Assembly (NCBI GenBank): GCA_028278035.1
Contig: JANQFC010000052.1
Location: 1 to 64,000, forward strand
Origin: Chlamydiales bacterium
GTDB taxonomy: Bacteria; Chlamydiota; Chlamydiia; Chlamydiales; SM23-39
Direction of reading: 5' to 3'
DNA: 64,000 nucleotides
Below are positions 22,658 to 30,868 of the stretch, one piece after another; the first letter of the stretch is position 1, and every line of letters starts with the position of its first letter. The notes beneath the pieces were generated by a model. It made no database searches, was not told where the DNA came from, and worked only from the letters and a program-made list of their open reading frames with translations. The translations under genes were made by a program, and so were the position numbers.

Positions 22658-23644
22658 ATGTTTGTTGATAATATAAAATTAAAATTTACCGCTGGTAAAG
22701 GCGGAAATGGTATAGTTGCTTGGCGACGAGAAAAATATCTTCCGAAAGGAGGCCCTTATGGTGGCAATGGAGGAAAAGGCGGAGATATTTTGATAAAGGT
22801 CGACGAGCACGCTATTTCTTTAGAAGCCTTCCGGTATAAAAAAGCCATCCAAGCTGAAAACGGCAATAATGGCGGACCCAATAATAGAATTGGAAGAAAC
22901 GGCAAGAATTTAATTATTAAAGTACCGCTTGGCACAATAATTAAAGATATTACTTCTAATGAAATTCTTTTTGAATTTACAAATAAAGAGCAAAGCTATC
23001 TTATCTGTAAAGGCGGTAAGGGCGGTAAAGGAAACACTCATTTTAAGTCATCTACAAATCAAGCTCCTAATATCTGTACTCCCGGCATAGAAGGTACTGA
23101 AAAATCAGTGGAACTAGAGCTTAAATTAATAGCGGACATAGGCCTGGTTGGATTTCCGAACGCGGGAAAATCTACTTTAATGTCAAAGCTTACTAAAAAC
23201 AAAGTAAAAATAGCCGCTTATCCATTTACTACTTTGAATCCTAACATCGGTCTTTTAGAATTTGAGGACTATACAAGAGCTTTTATAGCTGACATTCCGG
23301 GAATTATAAAAGATGCGCATTTAAATAAAGGGCTAGGTCTATCTTTTTTAAAACACATAGAAAGAACTTCAATGCTGCTTTATATAATAGACTCTACCTC
23401 TGAAGACCCTATTAATGATTTTAAAATCCTTCAAAAAGAAATCGAAGAATATAATCCTAAAATATTACAAAAGCCATTTTTGATAGCCTTAAATAAATTA
23501 GATATCCTAGAAGATGAAAAAGTAATTGATACATTCAAGAAAAAATACCCTTACTCTTCTAAAACGTTATTTGAAATATCTGCTTTAGAAAATCAAAATT
23601 TTAATCTTTTAATAAAATCTATCAAAACTCTTACTAAACAATAG
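22658..23644 (+). CDS. obgE: Obg-family GTPase
   Basis: 328 residues. The glycine-rich Obg fold comes first (about 1-155, repeated GGxGGxGG stretches such as GGNGGKGGD), followed by the GTPase domain: G1 GFPNAGKST (about 163), G2/G3 FTTLNPNIG and DIPGIIKDA, G4 NKLD and G5 SALE. Obg is required for late 50S assembly and stress control. There is no C-terminal OCT domain. Its stop overlaps the 3' end of the convergent tail-anchored gene by 11 bases. Confidence 0.95.
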   Translation: MFVDNIKLKFTAGKGGNGIVAWRREKYLPKGGPYGGNGGKGGDILIKVDEHAISLEAFRYKKAIQAENGNNGGPNNRIGRNGKNLIIKVPLGTIIKDITSNEILFEFTNKEQSYLICKGGKGGKGNTHFKSSTNQAPNICTPGIEGTEKSVELELKLIADIGLVGFPNAGKSTLMSKLTKNKVKIAAYPFTTLNPNIGLLEFEDYTRAFIADIPGIIKDAHLNKGLGLSFLKHIERTSMLLYIIDSTSEDPINDFKILQKEIEEYNPKILQKPFLIALNKLDILEDEKVIDTFKKKYPYSSKTLFEISALENQNFNLLIKSIKTLTKQ

Positions 23645-24407
23645 CTAAAATTAAAAACATTAGACAAAAAGACATTAATATAAAAAATGGAATACCGACT
23701 TTTTTATCAGCAGGCTTATTATAAGTTTGTATAAGATCGGGTTTAATGGTATTAAATAATTTAGATAATATATTTAAAATAGGATTGATACTATTCAAGC
23801 TATTGCTGCTTTCGGATCTAGGAATAGAAGATTCTGTTGACATTACCGAATCTCTTTCATCATCACTATCTTCAGATAAAATATTTTTCAAATACCCTGA
23901 AAACTCTTTTACAGTTGTTTTTTGATCCTTAGAATATGATAAATTATATAATTTATGATTTTCTAAAAATTTTGGATCAATAATATGAGTTTTTCCTTTA
24001 AATTCACAAGCATAATGAATTTGCCCTTCATTCTCTCTTTTATAAATACGGCTTGAAAATGTTTCTTTCCGAAAATCTTTACTTTGAATAGATATGAAAC
24101 ATTGAGTTTCATTCCATTTAAGACCATCTTTATTTAAATAAGAATAAAAAACATTTTCAATTTTTGCAGGAGATGTTGATGAAGTTAACCTTTCATCAGA
24201 TAAATTAAGAATCTCATGGGTTTTTAAAAAATCAGGATCTATAGGGCAGATCCTACCTTTAAATTCACAACCAAACTGAATAGCTCCATTACTTTCTTTT
24301 ACAAAAATAGCGCTGGATTTCATCTCCTTATAGGACTCCCAAGTAGAAGAAGGCCTAACAGCTATAGTTATAAAAAAATCAGATCTATTCCATTTATTAA
24401 CCAACAT
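23634..24407 (-). CDS. Tail-anchored protein with a duplicated domain (possible secreted effector)
   Basis: 257 residues of unknown family. Two related units are visible. Unit 1 (about 10-70) has FFITIAVRPSSTWESYKEMK, then CEFKGRICPIDPDFLKTHEI and NLS. Unit 2 (about 95-155) has CFISIQSKDFRKETFSSRIY, then CEFKGKTHIIDPKFLENHKL and YNLS. The shared CEFKGxxxxIDPxFLxxHxxxNLS core shows an internal duplication. A Ser/Asp/Glu-rich linker (about 170-205) leads to a single C-terminal transmembrane segment (FFILMSFCLMFLILAIV). C-terminal membrane tails are common among chlamydial inclusion-targeted proteins; a role there is inference. Confidence 0.7.
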   Translation of the reverse strand: MLVNKWNRSDFFITIAVRPSSTWESYKEMKSSAIFVKESNGAIQFGCEFKGRICPIDPDFLKTHEILNLSDERLTSSTSPAKIENVFYSYLNKDGLKWNETQCFISIQSKDFRKETFSSRIYKRENEGQIHYACEFKGKTHIIDPKFLENHKLYNLSYSKDQKTTVKEFSGYLKNILSEDSDDERDSVMSTESSIPRSESSNSLNSINPILNILSKLFNTIKPDLIQTYNKPADKKVGIPFFILMSFCLMFLILAIV

Positions 24408-24536
24408 TTTTTATACCTTATTAATTATTTATGTAATCAATTATAACATATTTTAATTATAAACTCTAACCTCTCTTAAAAATTTTATTATACAAATATT
24501 AATATCATAAGTATATGTAATATAAGGGGTAAAGAT

Positions 24537-25424
24537 ATGAGATTTTTAATAATTTTTATAACATTGTTCTCATCACTATTTTCTGATCCTATAGATACTT
24601 TAAATAAGGATATATCTAATTATAAAATTTTATCACAAGTGTCTTATAAAGAAGACTTTGAGGAGTTTTCTAGGCACTTTATCGATATAACCCTTAAAAC
24701 CAAGGATTTAGGAATTATTAAATTTACAGTAAGTCTTCCCAGTAATAAAGATCCAAAAAACCTTAGATGTTTAATAGTACTAAACGGTCTGGAAACAGGA
24801 AGAAATACCTTAAAACTAGCTCCAAATCCTGATGATTTTGCAATCATCGGATACGAATACCCTAAAAATTTACATAGAATAAGAAACAAATCTATAGTCT
24901 TACATATCCCATCTACTAGAAAAGCTGCTTTAGATGTCCCTTCACAATTATTACTCATAGCTAAATGGGCTGAAAAGCAAGAGTGGATGAGCACAAAACC
25001 GGTAAACATAATGGGTCTGAGCTTTGGTGCAATCTTTGTTCCTGCAGCTTATCATTTAGCTGAAATAAAAAAAATAGAGCTAGGACCAGGAATTTTAGCT
25101 TTTGGCGGAGCGGGTCTTTATGATATTTTTTATGCAAATATTAAAAAATATAAATACATAAAAGCTCCTACTGCATATTTAGGATATTTAATCTTCAAAC
25201 CATTAGACCCTATTTATCATATGCCTTATATTAAAAATAAATTCTTAATCATTAATGGTGCTCAAGATAAGTTCATTCCTAAAAAATCAGTTGAAAAACT
25301 TCAAAGGTTAGCCAATAAGAACAGCACCATAATAAATTTAAATTCTATTCATATCCAACCTGAAAAAAATGCCCTTTTAGATTATGTTGCTAAAATCTCA
25401 GAAAAATGGCTTAGAGAAAATTAA
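24537..25424 (+). CDS. Exported alpha/beta hydrolase
   Basis: 295 residues with a signal peptide (MRFLIIFITLFSSLFSDP). The nucleophile elbow is MGLSFGA (about residue 158), and an acid followed by a His late in the chain (NGAQDKFIP and NSIHIQPEKN) complete a plausible Ser-Asp-His triad. NGLETG at about residue 80 fits the oxyanion-loop region. The alpha/beta hydrolase fold covers esterases, lipases and peptidases; substrate not predictable. GGGGTAAAG precedes the ATG. Single gene, followed by the AT-rich hipT control region. Confidence 0.75.
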   Translation: MRFLIIFITLFSSLFSDPIDTLNKDISNYKILSQVSYKEDFEEFSRHFIDITLKTKDLGIIKFTVSLPSNKDPKNLRCLIVLNGLETGRNTLKLAPNPDDFAIIGYEYPKNLHRIRNKSIVLHIPSTRKAALDVPSQLLLIAKWAEKQEWMSTKPVNIMGLSFGAIFVPAAYHLAEIKKIELGPGILAFGGAGLYDIFYANIKKYKYIKAPTAYLGYLIFKPLDPIYHMPYIKNKFLIINGAQDKFIPKKSVEKLQRLANKNSTIINLNSIHIQPEKNALLDYVAKISEKWLREN

Positions 25425-25558
25425 ACTATATAATATTATTTTAAATTTTTAAAAAAATACTTATTATCTAAGTATACTTTGGCATTTTTTATTTTTTAAT
25501 AAAAATAACATATTTTATTTCTATCATAAATTACTCACATTAAAAGTTATGTATATTT

Positions 25559-25605
25559 ATGACATGAATTTATGTCATTATTATTATGACATAAATTCAT
25601 GTCAT
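25559..25605. promoter_or_regulatory. Tandem palindromic operator upstream of the HipT-like gene
   Basis: ATGACATGAATTTATGTCAT (25559-25578) and its exact reverse complement ATGACATAAATTCATGTCAT (25586-25605) are separated by 7 bases. Each half is itself an imperfect palindrome (ATGACAT...ATGTCAT). The pair ends 35 bases before the toxin-like gene start. It fits a two-dimer operator for the HTH-bearing partner, and the RNA form would make a 20-base-pair hairpin. Confidence 0.75.
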
Positions 25606-25639
25606 CTTATAAGATAAAAAGAAAAAGCAAGACTTGATA

Positions 25640-26536
25640 ATGCAATTAAAATGTTTTAAATGCCATCATCTACTCAATAAAGCAGAACACTGGCATGGCT
25701 TACATCATATATGTTTTAAAAAATGGTTTAATACTACTTCTGCAGAAAAATTTCAAAATATAATCTCAAGAAATACTTCAAATGAAATACTGCCGAATAG
25801 AATAACAAATTCTAGTTTTTTCCATGGAAAATTTCGAAAATATTCTGCTACATTAGGCCAAAAAAAATATATTTTAAAAATTGAAGAAAAAGATTATCCC
25901 GAATTACCCGCTACTGAATTTTTATGCAATCAAATATTTAAGAATTTAAAAATTAATATTCCCCCATTTTATTTGATTCTTTTCGAAAATGAACATAAAT
26001 GTTTTGTTACAGAAAATTTTATGGCAAATTTAACTAGTTCTAGTCTTGTTCATATTCATCATTTTTTTAAAAAAAAGATGAATTATGATTGCAATAACAT
26101 TTTAAAAATAATTGAAAATAAAACCGGGCGTATTTCTGCAAAAAAAGATTTTATTTATCTTACTTTAGCAGATAGTCTCATAGGCAATAATGACCGACAT
26201 GGAAGAAATTTAAGCTTTATCCAAACAAATAAAGGATTTTTTTTATCACCTTTTTATGATAATCCTTCTTATTTAGGCACTGAAATACAGTCTCTGCTAG
26301 GAGCCGATCATCATCCTGCCGGTGCAATACATACCAAAACTGAAACAGAACCCAGTATGAAAGATTATATTCATGAATGGGAACGTTTAGGTTATAGTGA
26401 TGTCATTAATCGTTTTCGAAAAAATGTTTCATTACAAAAAATCACAAAACTTATTAATAATAGCTTTTTAACATCAAAAAGAAAAAATGCTATTTTAAAA
26501 TTAATTAATAAAAGAATAGAAGAATTATGGAATTAA
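25640..26536 (+). CDS. HipT-like serine/threonine kinase toxin (HipA kinase domain)
   Basis: 298 residues covering the C-terminal kinase part of HipA. It starts with a Cys/His cluster (CFKCHHLL...HHICFKKWF) seen in the short HipT-type proteins. The catalytic loop is GNNDRHGRNLSFI (about residue 187) and the metal-binding site LSPFYDNPS follows. The HipA N-terminal subdomain is absent and instead encoded by the next gene, with a 10-base overlap. HipA-family kinases phosphorylate aminoacyl-tRNA synthetases and halt growth. I set the start at ATG 25640; a TTG two codons upstream is possible. The palindromic operator lies just upstream. Confidence 0.85.
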   Translation: MQLKCFKCHHLLNKAEHWHGLHHICFKKWFNTTSAEKFQNIISRNTSNEILPNRITNSSFFHGKFRKYSATLGQKKYILKIEEKDYPELPATEFLCNQIFKNLKINIPPFYLILFENEHKCFVTENFMANLTSSSLVHIHHFFKKKMNYDCNNILKIIENKTGRISAKKDFIYLTLADSLIGNNDRHGRNLSFIQTNKGFFLSPFYDNPSYLGTEIQSLLGADHHPAGAIHTKTETEPSMKDYIHEWERLGYSDVINRFRKNVSLQKITKLINNSFLTSKRKNAILKLINKRIEELWN

Positions 26537-27198
26537 TATCATCTATTATCGGAATAGACGTTTTTCTGGAAAAACGGACAACTAGAATATACGTTGGAAA
26601 ATTAACCAAAGAAAAAAGTTTTTTTGTTTTTACTTATAATGATAATTATTTACATGCAAAAAATATCATTCCTCTCGGACCAGAATTTCCTTTAACGAAA
26701 AAAACATTCAAATCTAAAAAATTATTCAATTCTTTTGAAGATCGAATTCCATCTCCAAAAAACCCAGCATATCCAGAATATTGCCAAGCAATGAAAATTG
26801 ATCCCAAAGAAAAAAACCCATTAATTCTTTTAGCAACTATTGGTAAAAGAGGCCCTTCTTCTTTTGTATTTGAGCCAATTTATAAACGTTTATTTCACAC
26901 AAAAGATATAATTAATTTTCGCAAATCTTTAAATTTTTCAACTAGAGAATTTTCTTATATATTTGAAATTTCTCAAAGCGCTTTAAATGCTTTGGAACGA
27001 AAAAGATCTTCAGGAAAAGATCTAATAAAAAAATTAGAATTAATTATCAAATTTCCTCAAGTCGCTTTGTATTTATTAATACTAAATGGAGGAATATTAT
27101 CATTTAAAAAATACCAGAAAGCAGCCTTAACACTCAAAAACAGTATGGCTAAAACCAGAATTGCACTAACAACACAAGGATTATCAGTCTTGCAATAA
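26527..27198 (+). CDS. HipS-like domain fused to a C-terminal HTH (antitoxin half)
   Basis: 223 residues. The first 120 match the HipA N-terminal subdomain (HipS): YVGKLTKEKSFFVFTY, then LGPEFPLT, FEDRIPSPKNPAYPEYC and ATIGKRGPSSFVFEP. Residues about 128-190 form a helix-turn-helix (FRKSLNFSTREFSYIFEISQ onward) equivalent to HipB. The protein thus combines HipS and HipB in one chain and lies downstream of the kinase. Its last 17 residues (KTRIALTTQGLSVLQ) are read from a degenerate tRNA-Phe 3' half, so the natural stop appears to have been replaced at an integration boundary. Confidence 0.8.
   Translation: MELISSIIGIDVFLEKRTTRIYVGKLTKEKSFFVFTYNDNYLHAKNIIPLGPEFPLTKKTFKSKKLFNSFEDRIPSPKNPAYPEYCQAMKIDPKEKNPLILLATIGKRGPSSFVFEPIYKRLFHTKDIINFRKSLNFSTREFSYIFEISQSALNALERKRSSGKDLIKKLELIIKFPQVALYLLILNGGILSFKKYQKAALTLKNSMAKTRIALTTQGLSVLQ
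27144..27190 (-). repeat. Degenerate tRNA-Phe 3'-half copy (old attachment site, copy A)
   Basis: Aligns with 34821-34868 in the same orientation: acacaaggatt and tcagtc are identical, with about three quarters of positions conserved over 46 bases. T-stem pairing is broken. It lies inside the 3' end of the HipS-HTH gene and marks the left end of the segment that carries the RiPP-like locus. Confidence 0.7.
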
Positions 27199-27291
27199 TC
27201 ATTCTGATATTCAGATAAAAAATTCACTTAATAAAAATCTATTCATAACCAAAAATCTTTTTATTCATTTTTTGAATTAAGTTTGATTATA

Positions 27292-28263
27292 TCATTCATA
27301 TTTTCTCAAAAATAAATGAACCTTATCCAAAACCTTAAATTCTGGGTTCATAGCATTATGTCCCATTCCCTCAATACAAAAATAGGTAATATCCATATTA
27401 TTAGAAATAGCATCTTCAATTAAATATTTTGTAGATTCCACTCCCACATCTTCACTACCAAAAATTACTAAAGCAGGACATTTTAAAGCTAAAAAATCAT
27501 TCTTTTCTGCCTGTTCTAGAGCATCAGCCCAATAAAGATATGTTTGCCCAAACCACCATTTATTAGGCGTCGGATTTTTTTTAATTTCTTCACATTTATC
27601 TTCATATTCTGCTCGATTTTTAGGTAAATCTTCCCACCAAAATACCAACTTATCTCTCCAAGAAGATGAAAAATGCATTTTTTCAATAAATTGCCAAATA
27701 TACTCTTTAAACTTTTGATCTCCACTCCCTACTATGGCAATCAAACCATTAGCATTAATATTTCTAGCAAGTTTAATCGCAATCGGCCCACCTTCACTCC
27801 CTCCAAGAACAAATATTTCACCGTTCCACCAAGAAGGAGGATGTTCTTTTAAAGAATTTACTAATTTTATATGATCATAAAGTCTTTGAGTAGGAGTATT
27901 AAATTTATGAAAAGTATCTTTGTCGACGGATTCGTTGGAAATTCCTCTTCTCTCCATTAATATTAATCCATAATCTAATTCAGAAACCAGCTTAGAAAAA
28001 GGTTCATGTAATCTAACAATACTTTGAGGGCCTTCTTGATGAACATAAGAACCTTCAACTACAATTAATACTGGACGTAAGTTGTTTTTAGGTGCAAAAG
28101 AATAATATACCAGATCTTTGTCTATAAATTGCTTATTGTTATTAAATTTATCTAGATTTGAGTTATTAAAAAAAGAAAAAAGAGGAACAACGAAAATACA
28201 CAAAATAAAAACCATCCATAATTTTTCTATATTATTTAATAATGCATATTTCTTTAGTTTCAT
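27292..28263 (-). CDS. Membrane-anchored alpha/beta hydrolase
   Basis: 323 residues with one N-terminal transmembrane helix (MVFILCIFVVPLFSF, about 17-31) and no cleavage site, so the domain is probably displayed outside the inner membrane. Catalytic elements: nucleophile elbow LGGSEGG (about 172), acid in IFGSEDVG (about 270), His in EGMGHNAMNPE (about 303). WWNGEIF precedes the elbow. Substrate unknown. It lies in the tRNA-Phe-linked segment between two attachment-like repeats, on the same strand as the RiPP-like genes but 273 bases from them. Confidence 0.75.
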   Translation of the reverse strand: MKLKKYALLNNIEKLWMVFILCIFVVPLFSFFNNSNLDKFNNNKQFIDKDLVYYSFAPKNNLRPVLIVVEGSYVHQEGPQSIVRLHEPFSKLVSELDYGLILMERRGISNESVDKDTFHKFNTPTQRLYDHIKLVNSLKEHPPSWWNGEIFVLGGSEGGPIAIKLARNINANGLIAIVGSGDQKFKEYIWQFIEKMHFSSSWRDKLVFWWEDLPKNRAEYEDKCEEIKKNPTPNKWWFGQTYLYWADALEQAEKNDFLALKCPALVIFGSEDVGVESTKYLIEDAISNNMDITYFCIEGMGHNAMNPEFKVLDKVHLFLRKYE

Positions 28264-28536
28264 AAAATATTTCCCTTTATTTTTTCAGCTACTTCAAAAT
28301 GGATGATAAATTATATAATTTTTCAAATTAAATATCTATGCAAAGAACGAAATATAAGGTTTTTGATCTAAAAATCCTTTATATCTATTCAAAAATGTAC
28401 CTCCAAGAAAAAATGCTGAAAAATTCAAATAAAAAACATGAAGAGGTCTAAATGCTTTTTATATATTTCTTTTGAAAAATTCTTTCAAAAAAATTAAAAA
28501 TAAATAATTAACTAGAGTCTGCAATTATCACTTCAT

Positions 28537-29421
28537 TTATTTTATTTGTAGTTTTTGAAATACCTCTTGCAAATCTTCTTGAATCCAATAATCATTGTCA
28601 TCAAGATATAAAGGTTTATTATAATTTATACTAATTATTTTGCCATTTGAATTATGAGTTTTATACCAATTTAAAAATCCGCGATCATCGTGACTGAGTC
28701 CAATACAAATAACAAATTCTATTTGTTTTAAATGCTCACAAGTAACTTCTTTAATAATTCGCTGTGGTTTAATTCTGTAAGGATAAATACCCGTTAACTC
28801 ATGCATAAAATCGAGATTTTCTGTAAAAATTAAACAATTTTTCTTTAAAGCTATTTCTTTTATTTTCCAATGCGCCAAAGAAGGAGAAGAAAAAAAACAG
28901 GCTTTATGAAAAATGATTATTTGTTTTAGTGCTTGATAAGGATCTTTTAAGATTTTTCGTATACTCTCTATAAATTCCCCATTTTTTATACCAATTTTAG
29001 TTTCTAATTGATCCATGGAGGGAATCCCAGAAGCTACAGATAAACCAGCACCAGTATAAAAAATAATCTTTTTATATTGTAAAATATTATTTAAAGTACC
29101 TATCAATATATGCTTCGGTTCATTTAAATATGCTACTCTCGGTTGAGAAATATTATAATCTCTATTATTAAATATTTGTTTTTCTTCTAAAAATGCAAAA
29201 TTATTATATTTCTTTTGAGGCTTTATTGCATATGAGTAACAAAAACTATCTTTTTTTGTTCCATCTTGAAAATAAATAGGTTTTTTATGAAACATTTTTT
29301 TTTCATGATCTAAAAATTCTTTTGGCAATATTTCATTAAAAACAATTTGAAATACAGCTTGTTTTTCATTAATACTGAATCGAAAAAATCGCATTTTATT
29401 TCCCCAATTCATATTTATCAT
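28537..29421 (-). CDS. SIR2-like protein downstream of the radical SAM maturase
   Basis: The C-terminal 190 residues are a SIR2/sirtuin-like Rossmann domain: IIFYTGAGLSVASGIPSM (NAD-binding GAG...SGIP), then SPSLAHWKIKE, CLIFTENLDFMHELTG (in place of TQNIDxLH) and FVICIGLSH. The zinc-binding cysteine module of deacetylases is absent, so this is closer to the SIR2-like NAD-binding domains of accessory or defence systems or to a small peptide-modifying enzyme. About 100 residues of unknown character precede it (RFSINEKQAVFQIVFNEI...). The true N-terminus is probably further upstream, interrupted by a frameshift (see 29422-29600). Last gene of the candidate precursor-rSAM-SIR2 operon. Confidence 0.7.
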   Translation of the reverse strand: MINMNWGNKMRFFRFSINEKQAVFQIVFNEILPKEFLDHEKKMFHKKPIYFQDGTKKDSFCYSYAIKPQKKYNNFAFLEEKQIFNNRDYNISQPRVAYLNEPKHILIGTLNNILQYKKIIFYTGAGLSVASGIPSMDQLETKIGIKNGEFIESIRKILKDPYQALKQIIIFHKACFFSSPSLAHWKIKEIALKKNCLIFTENLDFMHELTGIYPYRIKPQRIIKEVTCEHLKQIEFVICIGLSHDDRGFLNWYKTHNSNGKIISINYNKPLYLDDNDYWIQEDLQEVFQKLQIK

Positions 29422-29600
29422 TTTCGGAAGATTATCAAATTCTTTAGAAGATATTTTTCGGGGAGGCTTTAATAAAATATTTTCCGTTTGTTCTTTATTA
29501 AATTGTTTTTTATAAAAAATTGATAATATTTCTTTTTTAAAGAATCCTAAATAAAAAATAAAAAGATAAAGAAAATATAATTTTTTATTATTTTTTTCAT
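29422..29600 (-). pseudogene. Frameshifted N-terminal extension of the SIR2-like gene
   Basis: Minus strand: an ATG at 29600, 21 bases after the radical SAM stop, opens MKKIIKNYIFFIFLFFI, a transmembrane or signal-like helix, and hits a stop at 29549-29547. In another frame the coding sense continues without a break from that point (LGFFKKEILSIFYKKQFNK, then LKPPRKISSKEFDNLPKM) straight into the SIR2-like gene. A single-base change or slippage in the T-rich run near 29550 would give one protein of about 354 residues. Either a recent inactivating mutation, a sequencing error in a homopolymer, or programmed slippage. Confidence 0.55.
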
Positions 29601-29621
29601 AATTTTTTTAAACTTTATATT

Positions 29622-30818
29622 TTATTTAATTCTATTTATAGTTAAAGCATCTGTAGAATCAAATAATGTTTGACTCAGTTTGTTTATTGAAAATCCATTT
29701 TGAATTAAATGTAAGGCAATTTTGCTATAAATTTTTTTTAATCCTTTACACATAACCGAATGATTAGAAAATCCATTTCTATCACTATACCGATGATGAT
29801 CAGCTCCTCCTTTACATACATTTTCCCAACAACATTTCTTACACACTTTTGGTTTTTGTGATTTTTCAATTTCAATTTTTTTTATCACCGACAAATTTAA
29901 AAAATTTTTTAAAGTGATGTTTTTTACATTGGCAATATTCATAAATTTATTTGGATTAACATGTGCCAATGTCTCTTCCGGTGATATATCCCCATTAGAA
30001 GCTATAGTAATTACTTTTAAATTGGATACCTCGGGTCCAACTCCAAGAAGAGAGGATGAAGTTCCTCCAATATTTCGAATTACAGCTTCCAATATACGTA
30101 CAACAATCTGAGGATTATTATCATTTATCCATTCATCAAAAACTTCATTAAGAAAAAAACCATATTTTTCAGCAGATTGATTTTGAAAAGTATCCCATGT
30201 ATAATCAGGTAAAATGAAATCCATTTTTTTTAACTTAAGATCATCGACAAAATGTCTGTAAATCTTTTTAGCATTTCTTCTGGTATTTATAACACATAAA
30301 ACACCAATTTTATCAATATGGCCTAATTTGACAGCTTTCTGAAGATTTAAAATCCCTTTTTTAATATTATCATAAGATCCTTTACCATTATAATATATAC
30401 GATTTTCATCATTATATTCTTTAGGTCCATCTAAACTTACGCCCACTTTTACTTCATGTTTAGCGAATAAATTAATCCAATTCTCTGTTATCAAAGTTGC
30501 ATTAGTTTGTACTGCAAAAGATATTTCTACATGTGATGATAATTTTTCTTTAAAAAAATTACACATCCAGTCAAATTCTTCTTGTTTTTGCAACAAAGGT
30601 TCTCCTCCGTGAAAACTGAATCGAATAAATTTTAAATTAAAATCACGACATGCTTCAATAAGAAAATTTCCTATTTTTGTTATAATATCTCTTGAAATAG
30701 AAGAAGGATGAAATTTATGGTGATCATATTGCCCATTGAAAAAATAACAATATTTGCAACTCAAGTTACATTTTTCTGTTGTTTTTAATATTACAATTAA
30801 ATTTTCCAGATTACCCAT
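29622..30818 (-). CDS. Radical SAM/SPASM peptide maturase
   Basis: 398 residues. The radical SAM cluster motif is CNLSCKYCYFF (CxxxCxxC, about residue 17), followed by FSFHGGEPLL (SAM-binding GGEP), VQTNATLI and VGVSLDGP. The C-terminus is a SPASM domain with its auxiliary cluster cysteines: VCKKCCWENVCKGGADHHRY and then SVMC. The C-GG-xxHRY...GF-N-SVxC ending is typical of maturases that install carbon-carbon crosslinks in ribosomal peptides (FxsB/GrrM/XyeB type) and of sulfatase maturases. A 64-residue peptide gene lies 50 bases upstream on the same strand and a SIR2-like gene downstream. No sulfatase is seen in the window, so peptide modification is the better reading. Confidence 0.85.
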   Translation of the reverse strand: MGNLENLIVILKTTEKCNLSCKYCYFFNGQYDHHKFHPSSISRDIITKIGNFLIEACRDFNLKFIRFSFHGGEPLLQKQEEFDWMCNFFKEKLSSHVEISFAVQTNATLITENWINLFAKHEVKVGVSLDGPKEYNDENRIYYNGKGSYDNIKKGILNLQKAVKLGHIDKIGVLCVINTRRNAKKIYRHFVDDLKLKKMDFILPDYTWDTFQNQSAEKYGFFLNEVFDEWINDNNPQIVVRILEAVIRNIGGTSSSLLGVGPEVSNLKVITIASNGDISPEETLAHVNPNKFMNIANVKNITLKNFLNLSVIKKIEIEKSQKPKVCKKCCWENVCKGGADHHRYSDRNGFSNHSVMCKGLKKIYSKIALHLIQNGFSINKLSQTLFDSTDALTINRIK

Positions 30819-30868
30819 CTAAGTTACTCACAAGAATTAAAAATAAAATACTACACAGAAAATATTTT

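Noticed and set aside
24644..25009. 121-codon minus-strand frame inside the hydrolase gene
   Set aside because: It is opposite a well-supported coding gene with signal peptide and catalytic motif, and lacks its own start signal or domain.
28537..29421. Protein deacetylase function for the SIR2-like protein
   Set aside because: The zinc-binding cysteine module and the usual TQNID/H catalytic string are absent or altered.
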